A stretch of 37,116 bases of DNA from CAZYHU01 sp964524475 (GTDB lineage: Bacteria > Patescibacteriota > Minisyncoccia > Phycocordibacterales > UBA1006): the NCBI GenBank assembly GCA_964524475.1, contig CAZGCO010000007.1, forward strand, positions 1-37,116. Direction: 5' to 3'. A model generated the notes under the pieces. It was given only the letters and a program-made list of their open reading frames with translations. It had not been told where the DNA came from and did not search any database. The first letter of the stretch is position 1, and each line of letters begins with the position of its first letter. The position numbers were made by a program, and so were the translations under genes. Of the stretch, positions 9,081 to 17,503 are shown in pieces.

Positions 9081-9491
9081 ATGGAAATACTAATGAAGTA
9101 TCAGTCAATTTTATTTATATTACTTATTGTCTTGTTTGTTTACTTTTTATTATTATACCTGTATCAAATTATTTTTTTATATCCAAAAGTACAGCATTTT
9201 ATAAAAAATTATCAATATGATTCAGTTGATCCTACTGATAAAGTTCATATAAGTAATAAACGTAAAACTAGTTTTCATAGTAAAAAATTAGGAATGTTTT
9301 CATTGCCTGATGAGAAACTTGATTATCGAATTGATCGAATTACTTGTAAGAGTTTTTTAGATATTATTTTGTGGTTATTTTTTAAATACAAAATAGATAA
9401 TTTATATATTTTACGGCTTACAAATGTAAATCGATTATTTAATGATATTTTTCAAAAGGCAAGTTCTGATTGGGAAATATTTGAAGACTAA
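9081..9491 (+). CDS. Unknown single-pass membrane protein
   Basis: 136 residues. One strong hydrophobic helix (about residues 7-35) follows a two-residue-spaced pair of Met codons, then a basic hydrophilic stretch (KVHISNKRKTSFHSKK) and a second, weaker hydrophobic patch (FLDIILWLFF, about 91-100). No family is recognised. The leader is AT-rich with no Shine-Dalgarno. Codon use is more AT-rich than recO next door. Terminators on both sides make it a lone transcription unit. Confidence 0.6.
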   Translation: MEILMKYQSILFILLIVLFVYFLLLYLYQIIFLYPKVQHFIKNYQYDSVDPTDKVHISNKRKTSFHSKKLGMFSLPDEKLDYRIDRITCKSFLDIILWLFFKYKIDNLYILRLTNVNRLFNDIFQKASSDWEIFED

Positions 9492-9492
9492 G

Positions 9493-9522
9493 CAAAAAGT
9501 GGTTCGGTGAATCGCTTTTTTT
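9493..9522 (+). terminator. Terminator before recO
   Basis: A GTGGTTC / GAATCGC stem with two G-T pairs is followed by a seven-T tract. Confidence 0.65.
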
Positions 9523-9538
9523 GTTGTACTCGGCATGG

Positions 9539-9544
9539 TATGCT
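9539..9544 (+). promoter_or_regulatory. -10 box of leaderless recO
   Basis: TATGCT ends six bases before the recO ATG at 9551, placing the predicted transcript start at or next to the ATG. Confidence 0.55.
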
Positions 9545-9550
9545 GGGGGA

Positions 9551-10117
9551 ATGTCATATCAGGTATATACTACCTCTGCATATATTATTGAACGTATTCC
9601 CGTTGGCGAGGCGGATTTAGACTTGCGTATTGTTTCTGAAACTCATGGAATTATCTGGGTACGTGTCGCAGGAAATCGTAAAATCACGTCAAAAATGCGT
9701 ATGCATAGTAGTCTCTATAGTCTGGTAAAAATATCAGTCGTTCACGGGCGATTGTGGCGTGTGACTGGATTAGAAGCCATTGAATCATGTCACCTGTGGC
9801 AGACAGATGCTATACCGGTGATTGCCCGTGTGTGTCAGATGATTAAAATTCTCCACAAAGGAGAAATAGCAAACGCTGAAGTATTTCATTTGATGGAAAA
9901 CATATTACGCGTTCCTTATGAAGATATTGTATCTATCAAGGGGTACGAGATATGGTGCATGATACAGGTACTCGATTGTTATGGGTACTGGGATCGTGGA
10001 GACGCAGATGTATCTGGTCATGCATCTCCTGAAATGTTTGTATTATTGGAAAAAGAATCCCGTAATCTGGTGACACTTATCAATAAAGCAATGTACGAAT
10101 CACAATTGATTAAATAG
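9551..10117 (+). CDS. recO: DNA repair protein RecO
   Basis: Recombination mediator that helps load RecA onto single-stranded DNA together with RecR. The N-terminal OB fold is clear: YTTSAYIIERIPVGEADLDL matches the family start, followed by the AGNRKITSKM loop and the VHGRLWRVTGLEAIE strand pair. The rest is helical. It has 188 residues, shorter than the common 230-250, and no zinc-finger cysteine cluster is visible. I chose the ATG at 9551 because the family begins there and a -10 box sits immediately upstream. All Arg codons are CGN, typical of the core cohort here. Confidence 0.85.
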   Translation: MSYQVYTTSAYIIERIPVGEADLDLRIVSETHGIIWVRVAGNRKITSKMRMHSSLYSLVKISVVHGRLWRVTGLEAIESCHLWQTDAIPVIARVCQMIKILHKGEIANAEVFHLMENILRVPYEDIVSIKGYEIWCMIQVLDCYGYWDRGDADVSGHASPEMFVLLEKESRNLVTLINKAMYESQLIK

Positions 10118-10130
10118 TTTTATTTTATGG

Positions 10131-10136
10131 TATACT
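10131..10136 (+). promoter_or_regulatory. -10 box of the leaderless Ig-like protein gene
   Basis: TATACT followed by seven bases and the ATG at 10144. Confidence 0.6.
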
Positions 10137-10143
10137 GTTGTAT

Positions 10144-12036
10144 ATGGCTTTTGAACATTTACGAAAAATTGAAAATGATTTAGCATCAGGTCAAAAAAAA
10201 TCAGATGAACGTTCGCTTATTCACCGTGTTCGTACCCCGGATGTTGCTGATACATGGACTACGACACCTCGTGTTCCTGTGTCTCCATCACCAACAATAA
10301 AAAAATCTGGTAATGGATACCGATCATTTTTTGTAATTGCATTTTTATTTTTTATCCTGGGTGGTATCGTGTTTGGTGTATCATTTTTTCTTGACCCGAA
10401 TAAAATTTCTGAAAAAAATGTCATCGTGACCGTGGATGCAAAAAACACTGTTGACGGTGGAGAAACATTTCCGGTGACCGTAACGATTACGAACAAAAAC
10501 AAGGTTAATTTAGAACTTGCAAAACTTTCTTTGGTATATCCGATGGTTACAGGTAGTGTTGATGGATATAGTCAAGAAAAAACAATAGGTATTATTGAAC
10601 CGGGTCAGGCTGTCGAGGTTCCATTTTCTCTGGAGCTCTATGGGGTAGCAAATTCATCGCGACGGTTGGATGCATCGCTTGCATACCGTGTTGCTGGGTC
10701 AAATATATTATTTACCTCTACTGGCAGTCATGATGTTTTACTCCGTTCATCACCTGTGCGATTACAAATTACAACACCTGAAACATCATTTGATCGTCAG
10801 GAAATTACTATGGATGTTATCTATGCATCAAACTTGAAAACCGTTAGTCCGGTATCTGTGTTTCATATGGATTATCCGCCAGGGTTTCAATTTATCAGTG
10901 CAGATCCAAAACCAACTATTGGTTCTGGTATTTGGAAACTTGGTAATCTACGTCCAGGAGAAGAAAAAAAGATAACGATACGTGGAGTATTGTCAGGGAT
11001 ATTAGATGAAGGAAAAGTATTTATAGGAACTATTGGGAGCGAACATGTAACGAACGATCGTGGTTTTGGTAGTATCTATAGTATTGTTCCGGTAACAACA
11101 ACTATACGTGAACCGTTTTTGGCAGTTGGTATGGTATCAGGTGGACAAAAATCAGGGGATGCATATATCATACCAGCAGGTACTGATACTGATATAAAAC
11201 TGGCATGGAAAAACACATTACAAACACCTGTATCGAATGTAAAGATTCATGTTGCATTATCAGGTGCAGCACTTAATCCAAAAGCTGTTTTTCCAGGTAA
11301 TGGATTTTTCGACAGTAGTACCAATACGATTACGTGGACAGGATTACAAGACCCACAACTGACTCAGGTTATAGCAGGAGCTACTGGAGAAATTAATTTT
11401 AATCTTCAGTCGATTATTCCAAAATTAGATACAGTAACAACGGTTGATGCAGCAAAACCATTTATTGATATGGTAATCAGTGTCGAGGGATTGGGTCAAA
11501 ATGGCGAAGAGCTCCGTATAGCAAATGTCGCGCGCGAACGATTGTTAGTTGCAACACAGGCAAATCTGATAACAAGCGCAACATATACCAAAGGACCGTT
11601 TAAAAACACAGGAACCATACCGCCGACGGTAGAACAAGAAACGACCTATACCGTGATATGGAAGGTTACCAATACAACATCGGTATTAGATCAGGCAAAG
11701 ATAGCTATGACATTACCTCCTTGGGCAATATGGAAATCAGCTATCAGTCCACAGTCGGCAAATAATAGTGTTGCCTATAATGCAGTAAACAGATCAGTTA
11801 CTTGGAATATCGGTCCGGTACCTGCACGCACAGGATATACGACTGAACCATATCAAGTAAATTTCCAAATCGGTGTAAAACCATCAGCAAATCAACGTGG
11901 TAGTGTTATTGATATTACTGGTGCGGCAACGTTATCGGGTAGAGATATTGATACGGGTTCTCTTGTTACTGTTGTTCGTTCTCCGGTAACTACACGGTTA
12001 TCGGGCGAAAAAGATATCAGGGGTGAAGTGCAATAA
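10144..12036 (+). CDS. Membrane-anchored protein with repeated Ig-like (DUF11/CARDB-like) domains
   Basis: 630 residues. A hydrophilic cytoplasmic N-terminus (about 1-59) precedes one transmembrane helix (about 60-84). A long extracellular part follows, made of beta-rich modules with phrases such as GGETFPVTVTITN, LGNLRPGEEKKITI, WKVTNTTSVLDQAKIAMTLP and WNIGPVPARTGY, typical of bacterial Ig-like/DUF11-type folds. No enzyme motif is visible. Architecture suggests a cell-surface structural or adhesive protein, which is an inference. The start at 10144 rather than 10138 is set by the adjacent TATACT. It ends in an unusually long symmetric terminator. Confidence 0.75.
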   Translation: MAFEHLRKIENDLASGQKKSDERSLIHRVRTPDVADTWTTTPRVPVSPSPTIKKSGNGYRSFFVIAFLFFILGGIVFGVSFFLDPNKISEKNVIVTVDAKNTVDGGETFPVTVTITNKNKVNLELAKLSLVYPMVTGSVDGYSQEKTIGIIEPGQAVEVPFSLELYGVANSSRRLDASLAYRVAGSNILFTSTGSHDVLLRSSPVRLQITTPETSFDRQEITMDVIYASNLKTVSPVSVFHMDYPPGFQFISADPKPTIGSGIWKLGNLRPGEEKKITIRGVLSGILDEGKVFIGTIGSEHVTNDRGFGSIYSIVPVTTTIREPFLAVGMVSGGQKSGDAYIIPAGTDTDIKLAWKNTLQTPVSNVKIHVALSGAALNPKAVFPGNGFFDSSTNTITWTGLQDPQLTQVIAGATGEINFNLQSIIPKLDTVTTVDAAKPFIDMVISVEGLGQNGEELRIANVARERLLVATQANLITSATYTKGPFKNTGTIPPTVEQETTYTVIWKVTNTTSVLDQAKIAMTLPPWAIWKSAISPQSANNSVAYNAVNRSVTWNIGPVPARTGYTTEPYQVNFQIGVKPSANQRGSVIDITGAATLSGRDIDTGSLVTVVRSPVTTRLSGEKDIRGEVQ

Positions 12037-12094
12037 AACCTAAAACATAAAAGTCATCCGCCCTAGGCGGATGACTTTTATGTTTTAGGTTTTT
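12035..12094. terminator. Long symmetric terminator (28-bp arms)
   Basis: Arms 12035-12062 and 12066-12093 are perfect complements around a CTA loop. The left arm begins inside the stop codon of the upstream gene. Confidence 0.9.
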
Positions 12095-12113
12095 ATGATA
12101 TGGTAGACATATT

Positions 12114-13783
12114 ATGTTAGAAAACACTCCAAAAAACGCCGACCCAGAATTGATGGAAAAAATAGTATCCCTGTGTAAACGCCGTGGGTTTATTTTCCAA
12201 GGTTCAGAAATTTATGGGGGTCTCGCTGGTACGTGGGACTTTGGACCATTGGGTGTTGCTCTGAAAAACAATATTAAAAACTCTTGGCGTAACAAGTTTA
12301 TCGCCAGTCGTGATGATATGTACGAAGTAGACGCAGCGCTTATCATGAATCCAAAAGTCTGGGAAACATCAGGACATGTGGGGACTTTTACTGACCCGAT
12401 GATTGAGTGTTTAAATTGTAATAAAAGAGAAAGGACAGATGTCTTAATTAAAGACCATATACAATATAAAAACTTTGTTGAAAACACATATAATAATGCA
12501 GATAGTCTTAATAAAATTAAAGATATTTATAAAAAAGAACTTCAAGAAGGTGGTTCAAGTGCAGTAAATGAATTAACTCTTCAACACGAACAAAATATTA
12601 AAAATAATTTTGGATTTGTCGGACTTTTTCCTAAAGTCTTTTTAGAATTTAGTAAAGTAAAATGTCCGAATTGTGATGCTTTAAATTGGTCTCAATCAAA
12701 AAGATTCAATATGATGTTTAAAACTCAAGTTGGATCTTCAGAGGATAGTGCTTCAATTGCATATTTCCGACCAGAGACAGCGCAGGGAATGTTCGTAAAC
12801 TTTAAAAATATTGTTGATAGCTATGCTCCGAAACTGCCGTTCGGTATGGCACAGATTGGTAAAGCCTTCCGTAATGAAATCACACCAAAGGACTTTATTT
12901 TCCGTGTTCGTGAATTTGAACAAATGGAAATCGAATATTTTGTGAGAGAAAATAATTGGGAAACAGAATTCGAAAACCTCCGCAAAGATATGTGGGATTG
13001 GATTAAAAGTATTGGTATCGATAGTGATCGAGTCCACGAATTGCAGGTAACAGGAGACGACTTGGCTCATTATTCTAAAGCCACGATTGATTTTGAATTT
13101 GATTTTCCTTTTGGTCGCAAAGAATTATATGGATTAGCATATCGAACTGATTTTGATTTACGAGCTCATACAGATGCCAGTGGTGCGAAACTTGAATATT
13201 TCGATACAGAGAATAATGAAAAGTTTATTCCGCATTGTATCGAACCATCGTTTGGTGTAGAACGAACAGTGCTCGCATTACTGACCAGTGCATATCGTGA
13301 AGACGAACAAGGTGGTGAGGTGCGTAGTTATCTCGCATTTAAACCAAGTATGGCTCCGATCAAGGCTTGTGTTTCGCCGTTATTAAAAAACCGTCCAGAA
13401 TTACAAGAAAAAGCCAACAGAAGTTTACCAGGTGGAAGACATGGTGGCGATATTCAAGGCATCATCAATAATTTGGATTACATCAAAGAATTAGGTGCAA
13501 CGGCAATTTGGAGCACGCCAATGTGTGAAGACAACGACAAAGGCTATTCGTATCATACTTANNNNNNNNNNATGATAATGGTAATGTTGGGAAACGCTAT
13601 CGTCGTCAGGATGAAATCGGAACACCGTGGTGTATCGTGGTAGATTTCGATACAACAGGAACAGGGGATAATACAGACCCTAGTCTACTCGATACCGTAA
13701 CCATCCGTGATCGCGATACAGGAGAACAACAAAGAATTGCAATTTCAGAATTGGTTGGATATATAAACAAAAGACTGGTATAG
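12114..13783 (+). CDS. glyS: Glycyl-tRNA synthetase (single-chain, class II); damaged near the C-terminus
   Basis: Charges tRNA-Gly. Class II landmarks: RRGFIFQGSEIYGG, WDFGPLG, the SGHVGTFTDP segment, FRPETAQGMFVNF, motif 2 FRNEITPKDFIFRVREFEQME, and motif 3 IEPSFGVERTVLALL. The anticodon domain ends in GKRYRRQDEIGTPW and VTIRDRDTGEQ, ending at TAG 13781-13783. A CxxC pair (ECLNC, about 12410; KCPNCD, about 12660) suggests a zinc site in an AT-rich, AGA-using internal segment. Around 13416-13561 the sequence switches to an alpha-amylase-like stretch, then a 10-N gap, after which GlyS resumes in another frame. About 15-20 expected GlyS residues are missing there. Most likely a misassembly in an intact gene. 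A weak leaderless-type box (TATGGT, 12099) precedes the ATG. Confidence 0.92.
13416..13561 (+). other. Alpha-amylase (GH13)-like fragment spliced into glyS
   Basis: Roughly 48 codons in the glyS frame read NRSLPGGRHGGDIQGI, then LDYIKELGATAIWSTP and YSYHT. This is the start of a GH13 catalytic barrel (GGDIQGI, LGxTAIWxTP, YHxY), in wording that recalls Bacteroidota amylases. It stops at the N gap. I take it as a chimeric contig end; an inserted domain is possible but less likely. Confidence 0.75.
13562..13571. other. Assembly gap (10 N)
   Basis: Placeholder gap inside glyS; the frames on either side do not match, so the true gap length is not ten. Confidence 0.99.
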
Positions 13784-13795
13784 GCCAGTTTTTTT
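13768..13795 (+). terminator. Terminator overlapping the glyS stop
   Basis: ACTGG / CCAGT hairpin with A- and T-tracts; the TAG stop lies in the loop. Confidence 0.65.
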
Positions 13796-13864
13796 GTTTG
13801 ACTAAATATTAATTTTGTGATATTAATTAATTAAATATTTTTTAAAAATCAAAATCATTTCATA

Positions 13865-14698
13865 ATGAAAAAATTAGCTATTACTTTAGTAATGTATTTT
13901 ACTTGTTTCAGTTTCCTACACGCAGAAAATGCATGCAGGAGAGATTTACGCGCAGATAGTCTTAATATTAGCTACACAGCGCGATTAATAGACAATTTGT
14001 ATTATATAGAGGTTGGAGCACCTCTCTACGAGACACTTGTTGACCAAAACGGCATACAGCGAGAAACCAAGCTCGTAGATCAGGTGCAGATTGTAGACAG
14101 GATACGTGACCCATATAATCTGTTTGGTGGAGGGTCAATTCCTACATCTAGTTTAAACGCTTTATATAAAAATGGAGGGGTATATACCTATAATAAACAC
14201 ACCGATATTAGAAAAGAAAAAATGACGATGAGTAATACTAATTATCTATTTCCAAGTTTTAATTATATTGGGACAGATTCTATGAGGATTATTTTCTTAC
14301 AAGGAAAAGAATTACTCATAAAAAGTTCCGTCGTATCTTCATTTAAAAACTATGATAATTGTAATTGGATTATTATTTTTATTTGTGCAATTATCTATAC
14401 GATAATTACTATATGTATTTTAATCTCCAGCTACTCTTCTTTTGGGCAAGTGATAGAACATATACGAGAGCTTAAATGGGGAATTGGTATTTACTGTATA
14501 GTGGGTATGATATGTATTTGGTCTAATTTTGATCTATTAAATTCAAATAAATATATATTATTAGTAATGGTAAAAATATTTGGTAGCTATCTATTAATGT
14601 TTTTATGTATCAACTTATTTTTCTTTATTTTATTTTATTATAGTAATACATTTTTTAAATTTTTTAAATCTTTTTTCAAAGCAATTGCTCCATGTTAG
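13865..14698 (+). CDS. Unknown secreted-then-membrane protein
   Basis: 277 residues. A Sec signal peptide (MKKLAITL... ending at HAEN, about residue 22) is followed by a Cys-containing extracytoplasmic domain of about 135 residues. The C-terminal half has three or four membrane helices (about 167-192, 202-220, 228-262). No family is recognised. The layout (signal peptide, soluble domain, C-terminal helix bundle) matches the gene at 20064-20735, although I see no clear sequence identity. The leader is AT-rich, without a Shine-Dalgarno. The glyS terminator separates it from upstream. Confidence 0.6.
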   Translation: MKKLAITLVMYFTCFSFLHAENACRRDLRADSLNISYTARLIDNLYYIEVGAPLYETLVDQNGIQRETKLVDQVQIVDRIRDPYNLFGGGSIPTSSLNALYKNGGVYTYNKHTDIRKEKMTMSNTNYLFPSFNYIGTDSMRIIFLQGKELLIKSSVVSSFKNYDNCNWIIIFICAIIYTIITICILISSYSSFGQVIEHIRELKWGIGIYCIVGMICIWSNFDLLNSNKYILLVMVKIFGSYLLMFLCINLFFFILFYYSNTFFKFFKSFFKAIAPC

Positions 14699-14720
14699 AA
14701 AAATAATTACATAAACCATA

Positions 14721-14757
14721 AAAAAGCCTTGTGTATATACAATACACAAGGCTTTTT
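14721..14757. terminator. Terminator after the membrane unknown
   Basis: A 16-bp AAAAAGCCTTGTGTAT stem with mirrored T-tract. Confidence 0.9.
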
Positions 14758-14848
14758 AGTATCTATTTTCCTACCGAAAATTTGCCATTGTGCTATACTA
14801 TATCTACCGATATTATTCGGTCATTTAAACACTTAATACATTAAAACT

Positions 14849-15682
14849 ATGAAAAAAACATTATTACAACAGGGGGCTGCAATGCTCCTTATGTCCACAT
14901 TTATTATGCCTATTGCTGTTTTTGCAGAATCAGATAATAATTCTGGACGATCAGATACTGCTGCGCGTATGTCTCGTGAATCAGAACGTGGGGGAATATT
15001 AAAAATGTTCAAGAAAGAAAAATCTGGAACAGATTTCTGTAAAAATATTGATCAAAAATCTGGAAACATAAATCAGAAATTTGATGAACATGAAAAAAAT
15101 ATTCTTGCACGTCGTGAAGACCATGCAGAAAAACTTGTTTCAAAACGAAGTGATCGTGACATGAAACGATCTGAAACACGTGATGGCTGGGATACAAAAA
15201 GAGAAGACAAGTTCAAAGAATTTGGTATCAAGGCAACTACTGATGCAGAAAAAGCAGCTTTAGCAGTATTTAAAACTGCTGTAGATACTGCAGTAACTGC
15301 ACGTCGAACTGCTATTGATACTGCAGTAACAGAATTCCGTACAGGTATGGATGCATTAAACACTACACGTAAGGCATCTGTAGATGCTGCACGTACTGCT
15401 ATGGATACTGCACGTGATACAATTCTTGCCAAGGCAAAAACAGACTGTACAGCAGGTGTAGATAGTAAAACAGTAAAAACAACTTTTGATGCTGCTATGG
15501 ATGCATTACGTGCACAATATCCAGCACCAGTGAAACCAGCTGTTGATCCTGCTATGAAAACAGCCGTTGAAGCATTAATTACAAAACGAAAAACTGCAGT
15601 AGAGACTGCTCAGACAACATTTAAAACAACTATGGAGGCAGCTCGTGCTGAACTTGCAAAAGTAATTCCATTGAAAAAATAA
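14849..15682 (+). CDS. Secreted helical protein with 11-residue repeats
   Basis: 277 residues. A signal peptide (MKKTLLQQ... to AVFAES, about 26 residues) precedes a charged, Lys/Arg/Asp-rich region. From about residue 144 it continues with hendecad repeats: TAVDTAVTARR, TAIDTAVTEFR, TGMDALNTTRK, ASVDAARTAMD, and near the end TAVETAQTTFK, TTMEAARAELA. Eleven-residue spacing predicts a straight or slightly right-handed coiled coil. Two Cys residues (FCKN and DCTAG) could form a disulfide. Function is unknown; a periplasmic or cell-surface stalk or scaffold is an inference. TATACT at 14794-14799 is the likely promoter, giving about a 43-base leader containing a CCGATATTATTCGG hairpin. Confidence 0.7.
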   Translation: MKKTLLQQGAAMLLMSTFIMPIAVFAESDNNSGRSDTAARMSRESERGGILKMFKKEKSGTDFCKNIDQKSGNINQKFDEHEKNILARREDHAEKLVSKRSDRDMKRSETRDGWDTKREDKFKEFGIKATTDAEKAALAVFKTAVDTAVTARRTAIDTAVTEFRTGMDALNTTRKASVDAARTAMDTARDTILAKAKTDCTAGVDSKTVKTTFDAAMDALRAQYPAPVKPAVDPAMKTAVEALITKRKTAVETAQTTFKTTMEAARAELAKVIPLKK

Positions 15683-15737
15683 TGGCAAATAAAAAACAAT
15701 TCTCTAAAGAATTGTTTTTTATTTGCCATTATTTTTT
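15674..15737. terminator. 30-bp perfect bidirectional terminator
   Basis: Arms 15674-15703 and 15708-15737 are exact complements with a CTAA loop. It lies between the converging hendecad-repeat gene and pyrG. Confidence 0.92.
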
Positions 15738-15740
15738 ATA

Positions 15741-17408
15741 TTACTTTTTCTTACTACTCGCTTTGATAAATGCAGTGAATAATGGATGAGGGGACAATGG
15801 ACGGGCCAGAAATTCTGGATGATATTGTACACCAACGAAAAATGGATGGACAGATGTAGGTAGTTCAATAGATTCTACCAGGTGTCCATCAGGAGATAAT
15901 CCTGAAAATACCAACCCTTTTTTTGATAATATATCCTGATAGTCATTATTAAATTCGTATCGATGACGATGTCGTTCAGTGATACTACTTGATCCATAAA
16001 TATTTTGTAATAATGAATCTTTTTTTGTATGTGTTATATAGTCTCCCAGACGCATGTTTCCACCATATTTTCCGATGTCTATATTTTTAATCTGTTCTGG
16101 CATGATATGGATAATCGGATTTTTTGTTTTTGGAGATACTTCTGTTGTGTGTGCATCAGATAATTTTGCAACACTTCGGGCATATTCGATAGCTGCCAGT
16201 TGCATACCATAACAAATACCTAAATAGGGGATTTTATTTTTACGAACATATGCTATTGCTGTGATGATACCCTCGACACCACGAGTACCGAATCCCCCAG
16301 GAACTAAAATACCATCATATTGTTTTAATGTTTTTAATTTTGATGGATTTTTTTCAAATTCTTCGGCATTGATCCATGAGAGTACTGGTTTTTTACCCAG
16401 TTGATAACAAGAATATTTTAATGCTTCAATAACAGAAATATATGAATCTGCAAGTGTAAAACTCCCACTTTCGAAATATTTTCCGACGAGTCCGATATGG
16501 ATTTCATTTTTTGCTTTTTCGGTACTGTGTATAAAACTCTGCCAAGATTTTTTTATCGTGTTGTTACTACTTTTTTCTGGTAGACGTAGAGCACTAATAA
16601 TTTTTTTACCTAATCCCTGTTTTTCAAAATTATCTGGGATGGTATAAATACTGTGTACATCAGGAGCAGAGATAATATGTTCAGATATAACATTACAAAA
16701 CAGTGATAGTTTTTCTTTGCGTACATGATCCAGTGGTTCAGTTGCACGACATAATAAAAATTCAGGGAATATTCCCGTACTGTTGAGCAATCTCACGGCA
16801 TGTTGTGTTGGTTTTGTTTTCATTTCACCTACCTTTGATGGGATAGGTACATATGATAACATCACGGTGATTACATCAGCTGGGGATTGTTGTTTCATCA
16901 TACGGATAGCTTCCATAAACAAAATATTTTCGTATTCGCCTATAGTACCTCCTACTTCGATCATCATGATTTCCGTGTTTGATTGTTGTTGTGCGTATTT
17001 GATACGACGAATAACCTCCATGGGTACATGGGGAACCACTTGAACACATTTACCACCATATTTCAGTGAACGTTCATCATTAATAACTGAATGATATACA
17101 CGTCCAGTGGTCATATAGTTATCACGTCCTATATCACGATTCAGAAATCGTTCGTAGTTACCAATATCTTGATCGGTTTCATCACCATCATAGGTTACGA
17201 ATACCTCACCGTGTTCGGTTGGGTTCATGGTTCCTGCGTCTACGTTGATATAGGGATCTATTTTTATTGCATCCACAGTATACCCAGCATTCAGGAGAAT
17301 ACGACCGATAGATGCAGATGCAATACCCTTGCCGACTGATGACATTACTCCACCAACCACGAAAATGTATTTTTTATGTTTTACTGTTTTTTGTGCTGTC
17401 TTTTTCAT
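15741..17408 (-). CDS. pyrG: CTP synthase
   Basis: Converts UTP to CTP using glutamine and ATP. The N-terminal synthetase domain has GGVMSSVGKGIASASIG (P-loop region), DPYINVDAGTMNP and HGEVFVTYDG. The C-terminal class I glutaminase has GGFGTRGVEG, the nucleophile Cys in GICYGMQLA, and VQYHPEF. At 555 residues it has normal length. The open frame extends to 17480, but I chose the ATG at 17408: the family starts there and a TATACT box ends six bases upstream, inside the longer version. It is divergent from the M16 protease gene, with a 95-base shared intergenic region. Confidence 0.95.
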   Translation of the reverse strand: MKKTAQKTVKHKKYIFVVGGVMSSVGKGIASASIGRILLNAGYTVDAIKIDPYINVDAGTMNPTEHGEVFVTYDGDETDQDIGNYERFLNRDIGRDNYMTTGRVYHSVINDERSLKYGGKCVQVVPHVPMEVIRRIKYAQQQSNTEIMMIEVGGTIGEYENILFMEAIRMMKQQSPADVITVMLSYVPIPSKVGEMKTKPTQHAVRLLNSTGIFPEFLLCRATEPLDHVRKEKLSLFCNVISEHIISAPDVHSIYTIPDNFEKQGLGKKIISALRLPEKSSNNTIKKSWQSFIHSTEKAKNEIHIGLVGKYFESGSFTLADSYISVIEALKYSCYQLGKKPVLSWINAEEFEKNPSKLKTLKQYDGILVPGGFGTRGVEGIITAIAYVRKNKIPYLGICYGMQLAAIEYARSVAKLSDAHTTEVSPKTKNPIIHIMPEQIKNIDIGKYGGNMRLGDYITHTKKDSLLQNIYGSSSITERHRHRYEFNNDYQDILSKKGLVFSGLSPDGHLVESIELPTSVHPFFVGVQYHPEFLARPLSPHPLFTAFIKASSKKK

Positions 17409-17414
17409 GGACAC

Positions 17415-17420
17415 AGTATA
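17415..17420 (-). promoter_or_regulatory. -10 box of leaderless pyrG
   Basis: TATACT on the minus strand ends six bases before the pyrG ATG. Confidence 0.65.
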
Positions 17421-17489
17421 ACCTTTTAAGATGTTGGGTATATATTGACGGATTTTATATATGTGATTTTTTATACTCATATTTTGTGC

Positions 17490-17495
17490 TACACT
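17490..17495 (+). promoter_or_regulatory. -10 box of the leaderless M16 protease gene
   Basis: TACACT, then eight bases, then the ATG at 17504. Confidence 0.55.
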
Positions 17496-17503
17496 ATTTC
17501 CAT

